NCBI GenBank assembly: GCA_005281725.1
Contig: SSBO01000012.1
Location: 13,518,946 to 13,582,945 of the forward strand
Source: Wuchereria bancrofti
Lineage: Eukaryota > Nematoda > Chromadorea > Rhabditida > Onchocercidae
Direction of reading: 5' to 3'
Length of the DNA: 64,000 bases
Position 1 is the stretch's first letter. Each line of letters begins with the position of its first letter. Made by a program: the position numbers and the translations under genes. Positions 62,492-64,000 of the stretch are shown piece by piece. Under the pieces are notes generated by a model. That model was not told where the DNA came from and searched no databases. It worked only from the letters and a program-made list of their open reading frames with translations.

Positions 62492-64000
62492 ATGAACATT
62501 ATGGAAAAAGAACAACTAAAGAAGGAAGAACAACTATATAAAGAGGCCCAAAAAGAAGGTTTTCTACACACACTAGAAATCGGACGAAATGCACTGTTTA
62601 CGCTAATTTCAAACGTACAACGACTGGAACAAGCTATACAAACCATTGATAAAGAAATAGACAGCACAGAACCTCCAACTCCAGTTTCGACCGCACCACT
62701 TGTCAGTCAAATGCAACTTCCAAAAATGGAAATGAGGACTTTTGATGGCACCCTTACTGCATGGCCAGTATTCTGGGATTGGTTCCGAATCGCCGTACAT
62801 GATCAGCCAATCCCTCCGCTAAACAAACTAACGTACCTTCGGGGCTGTCTTCTGGGAGCAGCAGCCTCAGTCATAGAACCCTACGCGCTACGGACCCAGA
62901 ATTATGAAGTAGTTCTCGCAGCACTAAAAAAGCGATATGAACGGCCGGCAGCAATCAAACAAGCTCTATACAGAGAACTAGAAAGATTGCCTAGAGCGAA
63001 AGAAGGTAATCTACGAACCACTATAGAAGCTATTGATCGAATAATAGAATTACTCGGATTCCAAGGGGAAGATGTTAATTCAACTCTTATAATCTATCTC
63101 ATAAAACAAAAGCTTCCAAAGTCCATATTGGAGAAAATAGAATACGAGAAATCTGAATGGACAGTACCCACCTTAAGAGATCGCCTAGCAACCTTTGTTA
63201 TTGCTGAAGAAAATGTGGCAAGTATATTAGGCTATGCCTCAAAAGAATCATACAGTCCGCATTGGGACACAATGGAGATGTCAAAACTGACATCAGCACT
63301 ACCAACGATCAACACGAAACATAATCTCCCGGCAAGAAAAAATGAAGTAACCTTAACGCACCCACCTAGAACGAACAGAAGGTGTTCGTTCTGCACAAAA
63401 CCACATCGTACTCATGAATGCCGAAAATTTTCTACACCTGATGAACGCTCGAAACGAGTGGTAGAACTAAAATTATGTTTTTTGTGCTTGAAAGAAGGAC
63501 ATAGATCAAAAGATTGCAAAGCTTCACAGTGCTTCAAATGCGGGCGAAGACACCATCCGGCATTATGCTCACCTGCAAACAACACGGACAATAAAGTTAC
63601 GAAGAACACACCAGTAAATCAAACAACAATCCACCTTGCAACGACAGAAACTAATGCAACATTCGCAAATATCAGAACATCCCTTACGCCATTGTGGTGT
63701 ATAGAAGGATTTGCCAGTAATCCACGAAATCACCATAATAGTAAAAAAGTAATGGTACTCCTGGATACAGGCAGCGAAAGATCCTATATCACAAAAAATC
63801 TCGCACAGACATTAAAAATGACTGACAGTCAGCACGAGACACTGTCAGTTGGACTTTTCGCAGCAACAAAACCAATCACAATGGAAACCAGACGACTTCA
63901 GGTCGTCCTTGAAAGCCAGGATCGCCAAACCAAAGAAGTAGTAACCGTCAACACAGTTCCTAGTATCTTACACCGCCCGCTACAATACGCCAAAATAAAA
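62492..64000 (+). CDS. BEL/Pao gag-pol, second copy, partial at window edge
   Basis: ATG 62492 opens the same frame as 57877. It remains open to the window edge, covering the gag DUF1759 domain, the zinc knuckles and the DTGS aspartic protease motif. The edge falls in the protease region, before LLGAD. Confidence 0.88.
   Translation, partial: MNIMEKEQLKKEEQLYKEAQKEGFLHTLEIGRNALFTLISNVQRLEQAIQTIDKEIDSTEPPTPVSTAPLVSQMQLPKMEMRTFDGTLTAWPVFWDWFRIAVHDQPIPPLNKLTYLRGCLLGAAASVIEPYALRTQNYEVVLAALKKRYERPAAIKQALYRELERLPRAKEGNLRTTIEAIDRIIELLGFQGEDVNSTLIIYLIKQKLPKSILEKIEYEKSEWTVPTLRDRLATFVIAEENVASILGYASKESYSPHWDTMEMSKLTSALPTINTKHNLPARKNEVTLTHPPRTNRRCSFCTKPHRTHECRKFSTPDERSKRVVELKLCFLCLKEGHRSKDCKASQCFKCGRRHHPALCSPANNTDNKVTKNTPVNQTTIHLATTETNATFANIRTSLTPLWCIEGFASNPRNHHNSKKVMVLLDTGSERSYITKNLAQTLKMTDSQHETLSVGLFAATKPITMETRRLQVVLESQDRQTKEVVTVNTVPSILHRPLQYAKIK

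Larger units (their letters stand above)
61651..64000 (+). mobile_element. Second assembly copy of the BEL/Pao element, running off the window
   Basis: LTR 61651-62056 (406 bp), then the same leader, gag and protease region as at 57442-59385. It carries the same in-frame TGA. Apart from about ten differences in the left third of the LTR, I noticed no change from the first copy. Confidence 0.88.

Noticed and set aside
55580..64000. Two tandem BEL/Pao insertions
   Set aside because: The non-element upstream flank is repeated as well and the repeat begins at an N, so this is one insertion assembled twice.

Overview
The window is nuclear DNA of a nematode, most likely a spirurid or filarial worm. 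It is very AT-rich, the genes have many small introns with TTTTCAG-type acceptors, several start codons sit just downstream of orphan acceptors suited to spliced-leader trans-splicing, and a 22-nt stretch identical to the nematode SL1 spliced leader is present. The genes below were read by joining exons by hand across phase-compatible splice sites. The family calls rest on recognised motifs; no database search was run.

Region 1-30 kb is the gene-bearing half. In order: the 3' end of a long-tailed class I myosin (+, 1-1919); a TRPL-translocation-defect-14-like P-loop protein (-, 3248-6806); a 5.6-kb AT-rich gap; cyclin C of the Mediator CDK8 module (-, 12433-15271); a NUP42-like CCCH nucleoporin (-, 16469-17853); an hnRNP K homologue with three KH domains (+, 19027-22315); a MADF-domain protein (+, 23901-25282); and an Aurora kinase (+, 27449-29889). 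These are housekeeping nuclear, mRNA, cell-division and membrane functions, with no sign of a dedicated pathway cluster.

Region 30-57 kb is a gene desert without a recognisable protein gene. It consists largely of two tandem, diverged copies of one 10-12 kb segment (31703-41930 and 42119-53918). The copies meet at a single N and a 9-bp (TTCATTCAT) satellite. Several islands of 85-240 bp are almost identical between copies while the rest has drifted. Several single-N joins (43710, 44161, 49620, 52923, 54613, 60195) are followed by verbatim repeats of sequence to their left, so this half contains unmerged contig overlaps. The large duplication could therefore be real or could be two haplotypes placed end to end.

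Region 57-64 kb holds a BEL/Pao LTR retrotransposon: LTR, primer site, gag, zinc knuckles, aspartic protease and the start of reverse transcriptase. It is cut at the N at 60195 and then repeated from its flank to the window edge. The most striking observation is that its LTR carries the complete 22-nt SL1 exon (57231-57252 and again 61846-61867). The SL1 lies about 23 bases downstream of a TATA-like box and 8 bases upstream of the polyadenylation signal, where the element's own RNA would be expected to start. The element seems to encode the host's trans-spliced leader in its R region.
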